From Streptomyces sp. CC0208 (GTDB lineage: Bacteria > Actinomycetota > Actinomycetes > Streptomycetales > Streptomycetaceae), in assembly GCF_003443735.1 (NCBI RefSeq), contig NZ_CP031969.1, positions 7,874,001-7,938,000 of the forward strand: a DNA stretch of 64,000 bases. The letters run 5' to 3'. Made by a program: the position numbers and the translations under genes. Below are positions 24,814 through 33,480 of the stretch, one piece after another. Every line of letters starts with the position of its first letter. Position 1 is the stretch's first letter. Under the pieces are notes generated by a model that had not been told where the DNA came from, did no database searches, and worked only from the letters and a program-made list of their open reading frames with translations.

Positions 24814-27759
24814 CTACTGGTCCGGCGCCTCCAGGCCCCGGCCGGGTGCGGGCTCGGGGTTGAACACCGGGTGGTAGCTCTCCGGCGGCGCGAGATACGT
24901 GGCGGGCAGCCCGCTCGTGTCGATCAGGATCTGGTCCACGGCGATCGCCGGATCGACCATGAAGATCCTCAGCACATGCTCCCCGGCCTCGGCGACCGTC
25001 ACGTCGGCGGTCAGCCGCTCGACTCCGTCCTCCACCTGACGGGCCCAGGCGTCACCCCGGTTGCCGGTCGCGACGGCCTGCCCGGACAGGACGGTCACCG
25101 GCCGGTCGTCGAGCCCGACGGCCAGCCGCCGCTGCCCGCGCTCGTCCAGCGAGGGCAACCGGAAGACGGTGACGGGGAAGGTGCCGGTGCTGGTGAACCG
25201 CACCCGGTACCGCAACTCCGGTGCCCGCGCGTCGAAGTCACCGGTGATCGGAGCCGCCGTGGGCGGAACGGCCTCGACGGCTCCCGTACGACGTCCCAGT
25301 CCGCGCACGGTCCGCCAGCGGCAGCCGCCGCGCGCCACCCTCCGGTCGGCATGTGCCGCGTCGATCGACACGTAACCGTGGGCTTCGACGAAGCCGCGCA
25401 CCCGTCTGCGGCCGTTGTCCACCCGTAGTGGCACGTCATGGCGCTGCCCGGCGCCCGTGAAGACGACCGTGGCCTCCTGCGCCCCCTCCGGCGCGCGCTC
25501 CCAGTCGATCTCCACCCACACCCGCCGCTGCTCGGTCAGCGAGCCTCCCGAGACGCTGAGCACCACCCAGGGGTGACTGGCCTCGGCGACCCAGTCCAGC
25601 GGCAGGAAACCGGTGTTGAAGACGTCGACGAAGCGCTGGTCACGGGTGTACGAGGAGAACGACAGCGGCCGGGCGGCCCCGGTCTCGTTGCCCTCGGCCG
25701 CCACCCCGAGCCCCGAGGTCTCCTGCCGGGTCACCCTGGTGACGGCCGGGCGTCCCGGCGCCTTCGGGATCTGGGACGGATACGGATTGACGATCCCGTC
25801 CCATTTCCCGCCCGCCACCTCGGTGTTGTACCGGTTGGTGAGCGCCGCCTCCGCCGTGTGCGCGGCCAGCGCGAGGTCCGCGAAACGGTTGGTGCCGGCC
25901 CCGCGGCCCTGCCGTGCGGCGAGCGCGTTGCGATCCGCCCAGTAGTACTTCAGGTTCATCAAGTAGGCGCCGTGCACCGGGTATTCGACCAGCTCGTAGA
26001 AGGCGTCCCGGTACACCTCCGGGAGTTCTGCCCCCACCGCCCGTACCCGCGCGAGGAGTTGGTCGTACGCCGCCATCCGGCGCCCCGCCTCGTCGCCGTG
26101 GTGGACGACGGACACGAGTCCCGCCGCGATGAACTCGGGGCGCAGCTCCCCGGCGAGCCGGTAGTACTCGGTGCGGATCGCGGCGATCTCGTGGGCGTGC
26201 CGGTGCCCGAACTGCCGCCCGGCCCACTCGGCGAGGAAGTCCTCGACCTCGCCCGCCTCCCAGCGGTTCACGTCCCAGGCCATGTCCATCGCGAAGGACA
26301 GGCCGGTCTCGATCGACTTGAGGTCACCGACGTTGAAGATCCACATGCGGTCGGTGCCGTGCTCGTACACCCGCCGCAGCTCCTGCCACACCTTGGCCAC
26401 CTGGGTCGTGTCCAGCCACAGATAGCTCTTCGGGCGGCCCCAGTAGGAGAGGTGGTAGTAGATCCCGTTGCCGCCCGGCCGCGCCCGCTCCGCCTCGGTC
26501 GGCAGCTGGCGCATGTTGCCGTGGTTGTCGTCCGGCCAGATCAGCGTGACGTCGTCGGGGACCTGGACGCCCGCGTTGTACAGGTCCAGGACCTCCTTGT
26601 ACGGGATGAAGATCTGCGGCTCGGCCGCGGCCCCGACCTCCTCGGCGAGGATCCGTCGCTGGTCGGCGATGATGTCGTTCATCACCACGACCTTCTCCGG
26701 GATCGTGGTCGCGTACTTCGTCTCCAGCGCGCTGTCGTGCAGACCGCGCATGCCGAGCGTCCAGCTGCTCTCGTACGCGGCGTTCTGTCGCGCGCGGGCT
26801 CTCCAGTAGTCGGAGATCACGGCGGGGTTGACCGTGTAGTCGTACACCGGCGCGCTGCCGTCGGGGTTCGGGTGCTCCGCGATCCACGGCTCCCACTCGT
26901 GGACGCCGTTGCGCAGCAGGGCCTCGGGGTGGCTGGAGCCGACGACGATGCCGTAGCGGTCGGCGAGTTCGGGGTTCTCGCGGTACTTGTTGAAGAAGTC
27001 GGAGTACGGATGCATCGCGGGCCACAGGTAGTTGGCCTTCAGGCGCAGCAGCAGCTCGAAAACGCGCCGGTACGTCTCGGGGCCGATGTTCTTGTCGGTC
27101 TCCTGGGTGCGATGGGACCACGTGGTCAGGTTCTGCTCGTCGTTGATGAAGACGCCGCGGTAGCGGACCGAGGGTTCGTGGCGGGTGAAGGGTCCCGAGG
27201 GGACGGTCACCGTGTCCCGGCGCTCGACGGGGACGTCGGCCCACCAGTACCAGGGGGAGACGCCGATGCGTTCCGAGGTGTCGTAGATCCCGTAGACGGT
27301 TCCGCGCCGGTCGCTGCCCGCGATGACCAGGGCACGGTCGATGCCGGGCAGCGGACGCTCGATCACCTGGGTCACGGACGCCTCCCAGCGGCCCTTCACC
27401 CGGGAGACGTCCAGGCGGCCCTGTGCGGCGAGGCGGTCGATGGCGGGGCTCGCGCCGAGGGTGCCCACCAGGACGAGCAGGGGGGCGCTCCGGGGCAGCG
27501 TGCGCAGCAGGTCGGGTCTCGTCCCGGAGACGCGCTCGACATCCGCCTGGAGGTCGCCCGCGGCGCGCACGACGGCGGGGTCGTCCGCCGCGTCCACGAA
27601 GATGCCGACGGCCGTGCCTCCCGTGGCCAGCGCGAAGTCGGGGCGGCCCGAGGAGGCCGCCTGGGCGTTCGCCGGGATCAGGCCGGGGAGGAAGGGGGCC
27701 GCGCCGACGGCGGCCATTCCCTGGAGGAAGGACTTGCGGGTCCATTGCTGGTGCGGCAC
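24814..27759 (-). CDS. Secreted GH115-family alpha-glucuronidase
   Basis: A 981-residue exported enzyme of the GH115 family, which removes 4-O-methyl-glucuronic acid side groups from glucuronoxylan. A Tat-like signal is present (QQWTRKSFLQGMAAVGAAPFLPGL...ANAQA) with an RK rather than RR pair. Family segments seen: YGIYDTSERIGVSPWYWWADVPVERR, YRGVFINDEQNLTTWSHRTQE, NYLWPAMHPYSDFFNKYREN, IWPDDNHGNMRQLP and WIFNVGDLKSIETGLSFAMDMAWDVNRW. GTG at 27759 was chosen because GGGAG lies 8 bases before it; a GTG at 27768 sits too close to that site. A perfect AGAAAGCGCTTTCT palindrome lies 33-46 bases upstream, so LacI-type repression is likely. Confidence 0.92.
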   Translation of the reverse strand: MPHQQWTRKSFLQGMAAVGAAPFLPGLIPANAQAASSGRPDFALATGGTAVGIFVDAADDPAVVRAAGDLQADVERVSGTRPDLLRTLPRSAPLLVLVGTLGASPAIDRLAAQGRLDVSRVKGRWEASVTQVIERPLPGIDRALVIAGSDRRGTVYGIYDTSERIGVSPWYWWADVPVERRDTVTVPSGPFTRHEPSVRYRGVFINDEQNLTTWSHRTQETDKNIGPETYRRVFELLLRLKANYLWPAMHPYSDFFNKYRENPELADRYGIVVGSSHPEALLRNGVHEWEPWIAEHPNPDGSAPVYDYTVNPAVISDYWRARARQNAAYESSWTLGMRGLHDSALETKYATTIPEKVVVMNDIIADQRRILAEEVGAAAEPQIFIPYKEVLDLYNAGVQVPDDVTLIWPDDNHGNMRQLPTEAERARPGGNGIYYHLSYWGRPKSYLWLDTTQVAKVWQELRRVYEHGTDRMWIFNVGDLKSIETGLSFAMDMAWDVNRWEAGEVEDFLAEWAGRQFGHRHAHEIAAIRTEYYRLAGELRPEFIAAGLVSVVHHGDEAGRRMAAYDQLLARVRAVGAELPEVYRDAFYELVEYPVHGAYLMNLKYYWADRNALAARQGRGAGTNRFADLALAAHTAEAALTNRYNTEVAGGKWDGIVNPYPSQIPKAPGRPAVTRVTRQETSGLGVAAEGNETGAARPLSFSSYTRDQRFVDVFNTGFLPLDWVAEASHPWVVLSVSGGSLTEQRRVWVEIDWERAPEGAQEATVVFTGAGQRHDVPLRVDNGRRRVRGFVEAHGYVSIDAAHADRRVARGGCRWRTVRGLGRRTGAVEAVPPTAAPITGDFDARAPELRYRVRFTSTGTFPVTVFRLPSLDERGQRRLAVGLDDRPVTVLSGQAVATGNRGDAWARQVEDGVERLTADVTVAEAGEHVLRIFMVDPAIAVDQILIDTSGLPATYLAPPESYHPVFNPEPAPGRGLEAPDQ

Positions 27760-27791
27760 GAGACGCACTCCCAGGTTGGCATGGTCAGGCC

Positions 27792-27805
27792 AGAAAGCGC
27801 TTTCT
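27792..27805. promoter_or_regulatory. LacI-type operator before the GH115 gene
   Basis: AGAAAGCGCTTTCT is a perfect 14-base palindrome with the central CG typical of LacI-family sites. It lies 33 bases upstream of the GH115 start, between that gene and the NlpC/P60 gene. No LacI gene is adjacent; the only LacI gene in the window is 27 kb away. Confidence 0.6.
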
Positions 27806-27925
27806 CCGGAACCCTAGGCGAGGTGCTCGGGAGGCGTCCAGAGGCGTGCGTGAAGGGAGTGCCGTGCCGGGGGCTCCCGCGGCGGCGGTGCGGGCCGGCG
27901 CGGGGGCGGGGCGGAGTCAGGCGGG

Positions 27926-29752
27926 TCAGGCGGGTCGTATGGCGCCCCGGATGATCGACTCGCCGGTCGGGTAGATCGACTCCTCGCGGATGGACGCTCC
28001 CGGGCCCGGGGCGTGGATCATCATGCCGTTGCCGGTGCACAGGCCCACATGGCTGAAGTCGTCGTGGAAGAAGACGAGGTCACCGGGTTGCATCGCGTAC
28101 AGCGGTACCGCCGTGCCGGTGCTCGCCTGACCGACGCAGGTGCGGGGCAGGGAGACGCCGGCGACCTTCCAGGCGGCCTGGGTGAGACCGGAGTTGTCGT
28201 ACGACCCCGGGCCCGCCGCGCCCCAGACACACGGCTTGCCGATCTGGGAACGGGCGAAGGCGAGGACCTGGATGACCTTCGAGTCGTAACCGGGGTCGGG
28301 GGTGGGGAGCTCGGGTTCGTTGACGGGGAGGGCGGGGGCCGGGGCCAGGGTCAAGGATGCGGCGGCGGGGGCCGGCGCCGGGGCCGGCTGGGATGTCTGC
28401 CAGGCCTGCTCGGGAGTGCGGGGGGCCGGGATGGCCGGGATGCTCTGAGTCGAGGTCGGGGCGGACGGGGTGGTTCGGGCGATGTCGACCGGCGGGGGTG
28501 CGATCGTCGCGAGGGGGGCGGTGAGGGCGGAGTACTCGGGGTTTCCCGTGGTCTGTTGCGCGGCGTACTCCGGGAAGACTGTGGTGTTCTGTGCGGAGTA
28601 CTCGGGGAAGCCCGTGGCGGCCGGCGCGGCGTACTCAGGTAGCCCGGTGCCGAGTTGACCGCTGTAGTCCGCGAAGCCGGTGGTGGTCTGCGCGGTGTAC
28701 TCGGGCAGGGCGCTGCTGAGCTGCCCGGACTGGTCGGGGAATCCCGTGCCGGGTTGCGAGGTGTACTCGGGGATACCGGTGGTGGTTCGCGCGATGTAGT
28801 CCGGTAGGCCGGTGTCGGCTTGCGGGCTGTACGTCGGTATCGCGGTGCCGGGCCGTGGTGCGTATTCAGGCACACCGGTGGGGAGCTGCTGCGCGAACTC
28901 GGGCGCAGCGGTGAGGAGTTGGGGTGCGTACTCCGGGACTCCGGCGCCGAGCTGCGGGCTGTACTCGGGGTACGTCGGTATCGCGGTGCCGGGTTGGGTT
29001 GCGGATTGCGGGGTGTACTCGGGCGCAACGGTCAGGAGTTGCGGCGCGTACTCCGGGACGCCGGTGACGGGTTGAGGGGGGTACGGGGTGTACTCCGGGA
29101 CCCCCGTGGCCGGTTGAGCGGCACGCACGGTGGGGATTTCGCCGGTGCCGGTGAGGTCCTGCGGGGCCGGTTCCGAGGCCCATGAGGGCGTCTGGGCCGC
29201 GGGGAGGGCGGCCGGGGCCGGTTCCGGTGCGCTGGGCAGGGCGAGCATCGGTCGGGCGGTCAGCTCGGGCCGTTCGGCGGCCGGCTTCGGTTCGCGTGCC
29301 GTGGAGGCGTCCGCCGGCCGCTGGCGCCGTGGCTCGGCACGGCGGGCGGCGGTGCGGTCGGAGGGCAGGACCGCCGCGACCATGGGGCCCGTCTTCGCTC
29401 GGGCACTGCCGTACCACTGCTTGGCGATGTCGTCGAGGGCGGGATCGCCGCCTGCCCTGCTCCCACCGCCTGCCCTGCTCCCACCGCCGGTCGACGAACC
29501 GGTGCGGCCGCGGGTGCTCGACGCCGTTCCGGCCGCGCGCGTGGCGTTGTAGGTGCCGGAGTCGTTCTCGGCCCGGTCGTAGAGGTTGGTGACCCGTCGG
29601 CTCACCTCGTCATGGCTCGGCCCCTCGTCGGCCGCGGCGTTCCCGGTCTGCGAGAGGAGGGCCGCGGAGGCCATGGCCGCCGTGGCGAGGGCGGAGTTGC
29701 GCTTGGCCGGGAGGCTGAATCCTCCATTGCGCGATGTTCGATCCGGCGCCAT
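27926..29752 (-). CDS. NlpC/P60-like secreted protein with Pro-Glu-Tyr repeats, catalytic Cys replaced
   Basis: A 608-residue protein: N-terminal export signal (AKRNSALATAAMASAALLSQTGNAAA), a long Pro/Ala-rich region with 17 units of the form (T)TG(V/F)PEY(A/T)xQ, and a C-terminal NlpC/P60 domain (~last 130 residues). The family normally has YDCSGL with the nucleophile Cys; here it reads YDNSGL (Asn codon at 28193-28195). The His of DFSHVGLCTGNGMMIHAP is kept. Two other Cys occur in GKPCVWG and PRTCVGQ. It may be a pseudo-peptidase that binds peptidoglycan, or use a shifted Cys. ATG at 29752 has AAGGGG at a suitable distance; another ATG at 29761 is too close. Confidence 0.85.
   Translation of the reverse strand: MAPDRTSRNGGFSLPAKRNSALATAAMASAALLSQTGNAAADEGPSHDEVSRRVTNLYDRAENDSGTYNATRAAGTASSTRGRTGSSTGGGSRAGGGSRAGGDPALDDIAKQWYGSARAKTGPMVAAVLPSDRTAARRAEPRRQRPADASTAREPKPAAERPELTARPMLALPSAPEPAPAALPAAQTPSWASEPAPQDLTGTGEIPTVRAAQPATGVPEYTPYPPQPVTGVPEYAPQLLTVAPEYTPQSATQPGTAIPTYPEYSPQLGAGVPEYAPQLLTAAPEFAQQLPTGVPEYAPRPGTAIPTYSPQADTGLPDYIARTTTGIPEYTSQPGTGFPDQSGQLSSALPEYTAQTTTGFADYSGQLGTGLPEYAAPAATGFPEYSAQNTTVFPEYAAQQTTGNPEYSALTAPLATIAPPPVDIARTTPSAPTSTQSIPAIPAPRTPEQAWQTSQPAPAPAPAAASLTLAPAPALPVNEPELPTPDPGYDSKVIQVLAFARSQIGKPCVWGAAGPGSYDNSGLTQAAWKVAGVSLPRTCVGQASTGTAVPLYAMQPGDLVFFHDDFSHVGLCTGNGMMIHAPGPGASIREESIYPTGESIIRGAIRPA
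28520..29115 (-). repeat. Coding repeats: about 17 PEY-type units
   Basis: The middle of the NlpC/P60-like gene encodes about 17 imperfect units of 10-15 residues built around P(E/D)Y followed by xxQ and a TG(V/F) lead-in, for example TGVPEYAPQLL and TGFPEYSAQNT. Unit length varies, and two units carry IPTYSP-type variants. The tract probably forms an extended wall-spanning or wall-binding stalk. Confidence 0.85.
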
Positions 29753-29889
29753 GAAAGTCATGCCCCTTCCGTCGTGCTGCTCGCCGTCAACTTAGCCAAC
29801 TTGTGAGGCTCGCGTGAAGATTGAAGTGTGAAAAGCGTGAGATGTAACTGTGACCTTCGTCGCGTACGGGCCTCTGCTCGCGGTGAGGA

Positions 29890-30933
29890 TCAGCGTTTGC
29901 CCTGCTGGGCGCGCCATGCCTCGTAGTGGTCGAGGACCGTCTCCTCGACCGGGCGGTAGACGAGGCCCAGTTCGTTCACGCTGCGGCTGTTGTCCACGCG
30001 GAAGCGGATGCCGAGATGCTTGCGGATGTAGTCCTGGGTGAGTCCGAAGGCGGGGCCTAGGACGCGCACCGGCCAGTGGGGGAGCGCGGTGCGCGGGATG
30101 CGCAGGCCGCGGGGGTATCGGGTACGGATGATGCGGGACATCTCGTGGAACGACGTCATGGTCTGCGCGGCCAGGATGTAACGGCCCTTCGCGTCGGGCT
30201 TCTCCGCCGCCGCGATGTGGGCGTCGGCCACGTCACGGACGTCGACCGTGGTGAAGCTGAAGTCCGGGGCGCCGTAGAAGAAGTAGCCCTTGAACAGCTC
30301 CTCCAGGAGGAAGAGGCTGCCGGACTCGGAGGCGGGCGTGAGCGAAGGGCCCAGGATCAGACCGGGGTTGACGGACACCATGCGCCAGCGGCCCTGCGCG
30401 GCCTCCGCGTCCCAGGCAGCGCGTTCGGCGACCGTCTTGGCGTAGTGGTACGGGTTGTTCTCCACCGTGCTGCTGGTGTTGAAGTACTCCTCCGACAGGA
30501 TCTGACCGTCCATGGCCCGTACGTCGGCGTAGTCACCGAAGATGGCGCCGACCGTGGAGGTGAACACCAGCCGCTCCACCGTCGGCGTGCGCTCGATGCC
30601 GGCCAGGACGTTGCGGGTGCCGGTCAGGGCCGGGTCGACCATGTCCTTCTGCCCGTCCTTGATCTTCTCCGGCATGAAGAAGGGCGAGGCCACATGGAAG
30701 ACCACGCGGCAGCCCGCCATGGCCTCGTCGAAGGAGCCCTCCTTGAGGAGGTCCGCCTCGAACAGGGAGAGTCGGCCGGGGAATTCGCCCTGCATGTCCC
30801 GTAGCGGGCGCGCCTTCGCCGAGTTCGCGAGACTGCGCACGGTGGCGTGCACGTCGTAACCCCGCTCCAGCAGCCGACGTACCAGATGGCTGCCGACGAA
30901 ACCGCTGCCACCGGTCACCAGGACTCTGCCCAT
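29890..30933 (-). CDS. Extended SDR-family NAD(P)-dependent reductase
   Basis: A 347-residue Rossmann-fold enzyme of the extended SDR group, nearest in pattern to dihydroflavonol-reductase-like aldehyde/ketone reductases. The nucleotide-binding GGSGFVGSHLVRRLLERG starts at residue ~8, an Arg follows at the end of strand 2 (HATVRS, suggesting NADPH), and the catalytic YxxxK is in NPYHYAKTVAER (~residue 165). Substrate unknown. ATG at 30933 has GGAGGAGCGAGG upstream; a longer reading is less likely. It lies downstream of the aldarate operon on the same strand but behind a strong terminator, so it is a separate unit. Confidence 0.88.
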   Translation of the reverse strand: MGRVLVTGGSGFVGSHLVRRLLERGYDVHATVRSLANSAKARPLRDMQGEFPGRLSLFEADLLKEGSFDEAMAGCRVVFHVASPFFMPEKIKDGQKDMVDPALTGTRNVLAGIERTPTVERLVFTSTVGAIFGDYADVRAMDGQILSEEYFNTSSTVENNPYHYAKTVAERAAWDAEAAQGRWRMVSVNPGLILGPSLTPASESGSLFLLEELFKGYFFYGAPDFSFTTVDVRDVADAHIAAAEKPDAKGRYILAAQTMTSFHEMSRIIRTRYPRGLRIPRTALPHWPVRVLGPAFGLTQDYIRKHLGIRFRVDNSRSVNELGLVYRPVEETVLDHYEAWRAQQGKR

Positions 30934-31294
30934 GCCCTCGCTCCTCCACCCAGGGGGTGACATTGAAGCACCGGCGGATCTTCGGCGGGAGGGTCATCCT
31001 TGCCACGTCCGCCCCGTCTGCGGAGTCGGTGTCCGTGCCGTGAGGGCGCCTGACAACAGCGAGACAGGTCGGAACCCACTCAGTCTGATCTGTGCGTGGC
31101 GTCCTGAGGTTCCGGGATGAAACTCCGCGGCGGCGCCTGGACCGTGCTGAGCCGCAGCCGGTGACCAGGCACACCGCCTCGCCGACCGGGCGGATGCCAT
31201 CGCGCGAAGCGACTTCTCGACTGCCGCCATCGACGGCCGCGAAAAAAGACAGGGCGCCCGGGTTCACCGGGCGCCCTGTCTCATGGGGGTCCTG
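30934..31294. other. Intergenic region, 361 bases
   Basis: Between the aldarate operon end and the SDR start. The right-hand part carries the operon terminator (31248-31280). The rest has no convincing ORF or RNA gene; the SDR promoter is expected here on the minus strand but no clear -35/-10 pair was found. Confidence 0.5.
31248..31280 (-). terminator. Rho-independent terminator of the aldarate operon
   Basis: A perfect 14-base GC-rich stem (31248-31261 with 31267-31280) with a 5-base loop. On the minus strand it is followed at once by a run of six T (31242-31247). It lies 15 bases past the stop of the last operon gene and is the clearest intrinsic terminator in the window. Confidence 0.92.
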
Positions 31295-32548
31295 TCACCA
31301 ACGGGGGAGCCGGAGTTCGTAGTCCGGCTGGAACCGTCGCATGTATCCGGTGTCGTCCCGGCTGCGTACCCCGGAGTCGACGTAGCGGCGGTGCAGCCGT
31401 TCCAGGGCGGCGGGGTCGAGTTCCACGCCGAGACCGGGGCCGGTCGGGACCTTGACCTCGCCGTCGCGGAACTCCAGGACACCGGGGCGGATCACGTCGT
31501 CGGCGTGGTTCCACGGGTAGTGGGTGTCGCAGGAGTGGTCGAGGTTGGGGATCGCCGCAGCCACATGGGTCATGGCGGCCAGGCTGATGCCCAGGTGCGA
31601 GTTGGAGTGCATGGAGAGGGCGAGGCCGAACGCCTCGCAGACCGCGGCCAGTTCACGGGTGCGGCGCAGGCCGCCCCAGTAGTGGTGGTCGGTCAGCAGT
31701 ACCTGGATGGCGTTCTGCTCGACCGCGGGCCTGAGATGCTCCCAGGCGATCACGCACATGTTCGTGCCCAGCGGCATCGGCGCGTCCTTCGCCACCGCCG
31801 CCATGCCCTCGATGCACCTGGTCGGGTCCTCCAAGTACTCCAGGACTCCGTCCAGTCGGCGGGCGACGTACTTCGACGTCTCCACCGTCCACGCCACGTT
31901 GGGGTCCAGGCGCAGCGGCTGCCCGGGGAAGGCCTCCGCGAGCGCCTTGATCGCGGCGATCTCCTCGTCGGGCGGGAAGACACCGCCCTTCAGCTTGAAC
32001 GACCTGAACCCGTACCGTTGCTGCATCAGCCGGGCCTGCTCCACGATGCCGGCCGGGTCCAGGGCCTCGCCCCACTCGTCGCCGACCGCGGCGCGGCCGT
32101 CGAGGGCCGGGTGCTCGGCCCACTTGTAGAAGAGGTACGCGGCGAACGGCACCGAGTCCCGGACCGTCCCGCCGAGCAGGTCGCTGACCGGGCGGTCGAG
32201 CAGCTTGCCCTGCGCGTCCAGGCACGCCACCTCCACCGCGGAGGTGGTCCAACCACGCTCGTGACTGGAGGGAACCGTCGGCAGCAGAGCGGCGTCGATC
32301 GCGGCGCCGACGGCCGTCGTGTCGAAGACGTCCCTGCCCACGACGACCTTGGCGGCCGCCTCAAGACGCTCCAGGCGGGCGACCCCGCCGGGGGACTCGC
32401 CGAGCCCCACCGTGCCGTCCTCCAGAACGAGTTGCAGGATGATCCGCAGGGCGAGGGGCTCGTGAACGCCGTTGGAGTTGAGCAGCGGTGGGTCGCGGAA
32501 GGCGATCGGGGTGACGATCAGCTCCTTGATCCGAGTCGGGTCGCTCAT
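31295..32548 (-). CDS. gudD: Glucarate dehydratase-like enolase-superfamily enzyme
   Basis: A 417-residue enolase-superfamily dehydratase. Visible catalytic parts: KxK in FRSFKLKGGVFPPDEE (~residue 205), the metal-ligand Asp in RLDPNVAW (~residue 237), TDHHYWGGLRRT (~residue 315) and the general-base His in SMHSNSHLGISLAAM (~residue 340). These fit the glucarate dehydratase group, which converts D-glucarate (or a related aldarate) into 5-dehydro-4-deoxy-D-glucarate. The coupled gene upstream encodes the next enzyme of that path, which supports the call; whether glucarate or galactarate is preferred cannot be told. Starts with ATG overlapping the kdgD stop (ATGA). Confidence 0.85.
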   Translation of the reverse strand: MSDPTRIKELIVTPIAFRDPPLLNSNGVHEPLALRIILQLVLEDGTVGLGESPGGVARLERLEAAAKVVVGRDVFDTTAVGAAIDAALLPTVPSSHERGWTTSAVEVACLDAQGKLLDRPVSDLLGGTVRDSVPFAAYLFYKWAEHPALDGRAAVGDEWGEALDPAGIVEQARLMQQRYGFRSFKLKGGVFPPDEEIAAIKALAEAFPGQPLRLDPNVAWTVETSKYVARRLDGVLEYLEDPTRCIEGMAAVAKDAPMPLGTNMCVIAWEHLRPAVEQNAIQVLLTDHHYWGGLRRTRELAAVCEAFGLALSMHSNSHLGISLAAMTHVAAAIPNLDHSCDTHYPWNHADDVIRPGVLEFRDGEVKVPTGPGLGVELDPAALERLHRRYVDSGVRSRDDTGYMRRFQPDYELRLPRW

Positions 32549-33453
32549 GCGCCGACCACCTCCAGGCCGTGATCGATGAGTTCGGACAGCCGCGCGATGT
32601 GCTCCGGGGCGGGATCGACCAGGGGCGCCCGTACGCCACCCACGTCCAGGCCACGCAGGGCGACTCCGGACTTGACCAACGCCACGGCGTACCCCGGTAC
32701 CTCGTCGCGGAGTTGGACGAGGGGGCCGTAGAACTCGTCGAGGAGCGTCTCGACCAGCGGGCGGTCGCCCGCGGCGAGCGCCCCGTGGAAGGCGAGGGCG
32801 ATCTCGGGCGCGAAGGCGAACACGGCGGAGGAGTACAGCGAGACACCGATGCCCTGGTAGGCGGGCGCGGTCATCTCCGCCGTGGGCAGGCCGTTGAAGA
32901 ACTGGAAGTCCTCCGTGCCGGGCACGGCGCGCACCGCGCGCACGACGCGGTGCATCCGCTCGATGTCGCCGAGCCCGTCCTTGAGGCCGACGACCTTGGG
33001 GAGTGCGGCGATCTCGGCGGCCGTCTCCTCGGTGAGGCGGGCGGTGCCGCGCTGGTAGAAGACGACGGGCAGGTCGCTCGCGGACGTGACCTCCTCGACG
33101 TAGCGCACCAGGCCCTGCTGCGGGGCCGTCACCAGGTAGGGCGGGAGCAGCAGGATGCCGTCGGCGCCCGCCCGGGCGACACGGGCCGCGTGGTCGCGGG
33201 CGACCGGGACGGGGCCGCCCGCCGCGGCCAGGACCGGGACCCGGCCCGAGGTCGTCTCGACCGCGACCCGGGTGGCCCGCTCGATCTCCTCGGGCGTCAG
33301 CGCGTGGAACTCACCGGTGCCGCAGGCGACGAACACGCCGCCCGCACCGGCCGCGACACCGTTGTCGATGTGCTGGGCGAGCCGTTCCTCGTCCAGCGAG
33401 CCGTCCGCGGCGAACGGCGTCACCGGGAAGAACAGCACTCCTTGGAACTTCAT
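32545..33453 (-). CDS. kdgD: 5-dehydro-4-deoxyglucarate dehydratase
   Basis: A 302-residue class I aldolase-fold enzyme of the DapA superfamily. It makes 2-oxoglutarate semialdehyde from 5-dehydro-4-deoxyglucarate with loss of water and CO2. Features: VTPFAADGSLDEERLAQHIDN opening, FVACGTGEFHALTPEE, the catalytic Tyr in LPVVFYQRGTARLT, and the Schiff-base Lys in VVGLKDGLGDIERM (~residue 183). The pairing with a glucarate dehydratase gives a short aldarate pathway. It sits between the ABC permease and the dehydratase genes in a five-gene minus-strand operon. No 2-oxoglutarate semialdehyde dehydrogenase gene is in the window. Confidence 0.9.
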   Translation of the reverse strand: MKFQGVLFFPVTPFAADGSLDEERLAQHIDNGVAAGAGGVFVACGTGEFHALTPEEIERATRVAVETTSGRVPVLAAAGGPVPVARDHAARVARAGADGILLLPPYLVTAPQQGLVRYVEEVTSASDLPVVFYQRGTARLTEETAAEIAALPKVVGLKDGLGDIERMHRVVRAVRAVPGTEDFQFFNGLPTAEMTAPAYQGIGVSLYSSAVFAFAPEIALAFHGALAAGDRPLVETLLDEFYGPLVQLRDEVPGYAVALVKSGVALRGLDVGGVRAPLVDPAPEHIARLSELIDHGLEVVGA

Positions 33454-33480
33454 GTCTCCCTCAAACGTGGGGGGTCGGGG

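Noticed and set aside
28520..29115. CRISPR-like array
   Set aside because: The repeats are in frame, encode PEY units, vary in length and sequence, and have no constant repeat/unique spacer alternation.
29753..29889. c-di-AMP (ydaO) riboswitch before the NlpC/P60 gene
   Set aside because: Such riboswitches often precede Streptomyces wall hydrolase genes, but this leader is only about 137 bases and none of the conserved core could be found.
29890..30933. Uronate dehydrogenase linking GH115 to the aldarate operon
   Set aside because: The protein is too long (347 residues) and its motifs match the dihydroflavonol-reductase-like SDR group better; it is also separated by a strong terminator.
31092..31322. 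Short plus-strand ORF in the gap before the aldarate operon end
   Set aside because: No ribosome site, poor codon use, and it runs through the operon terminator.
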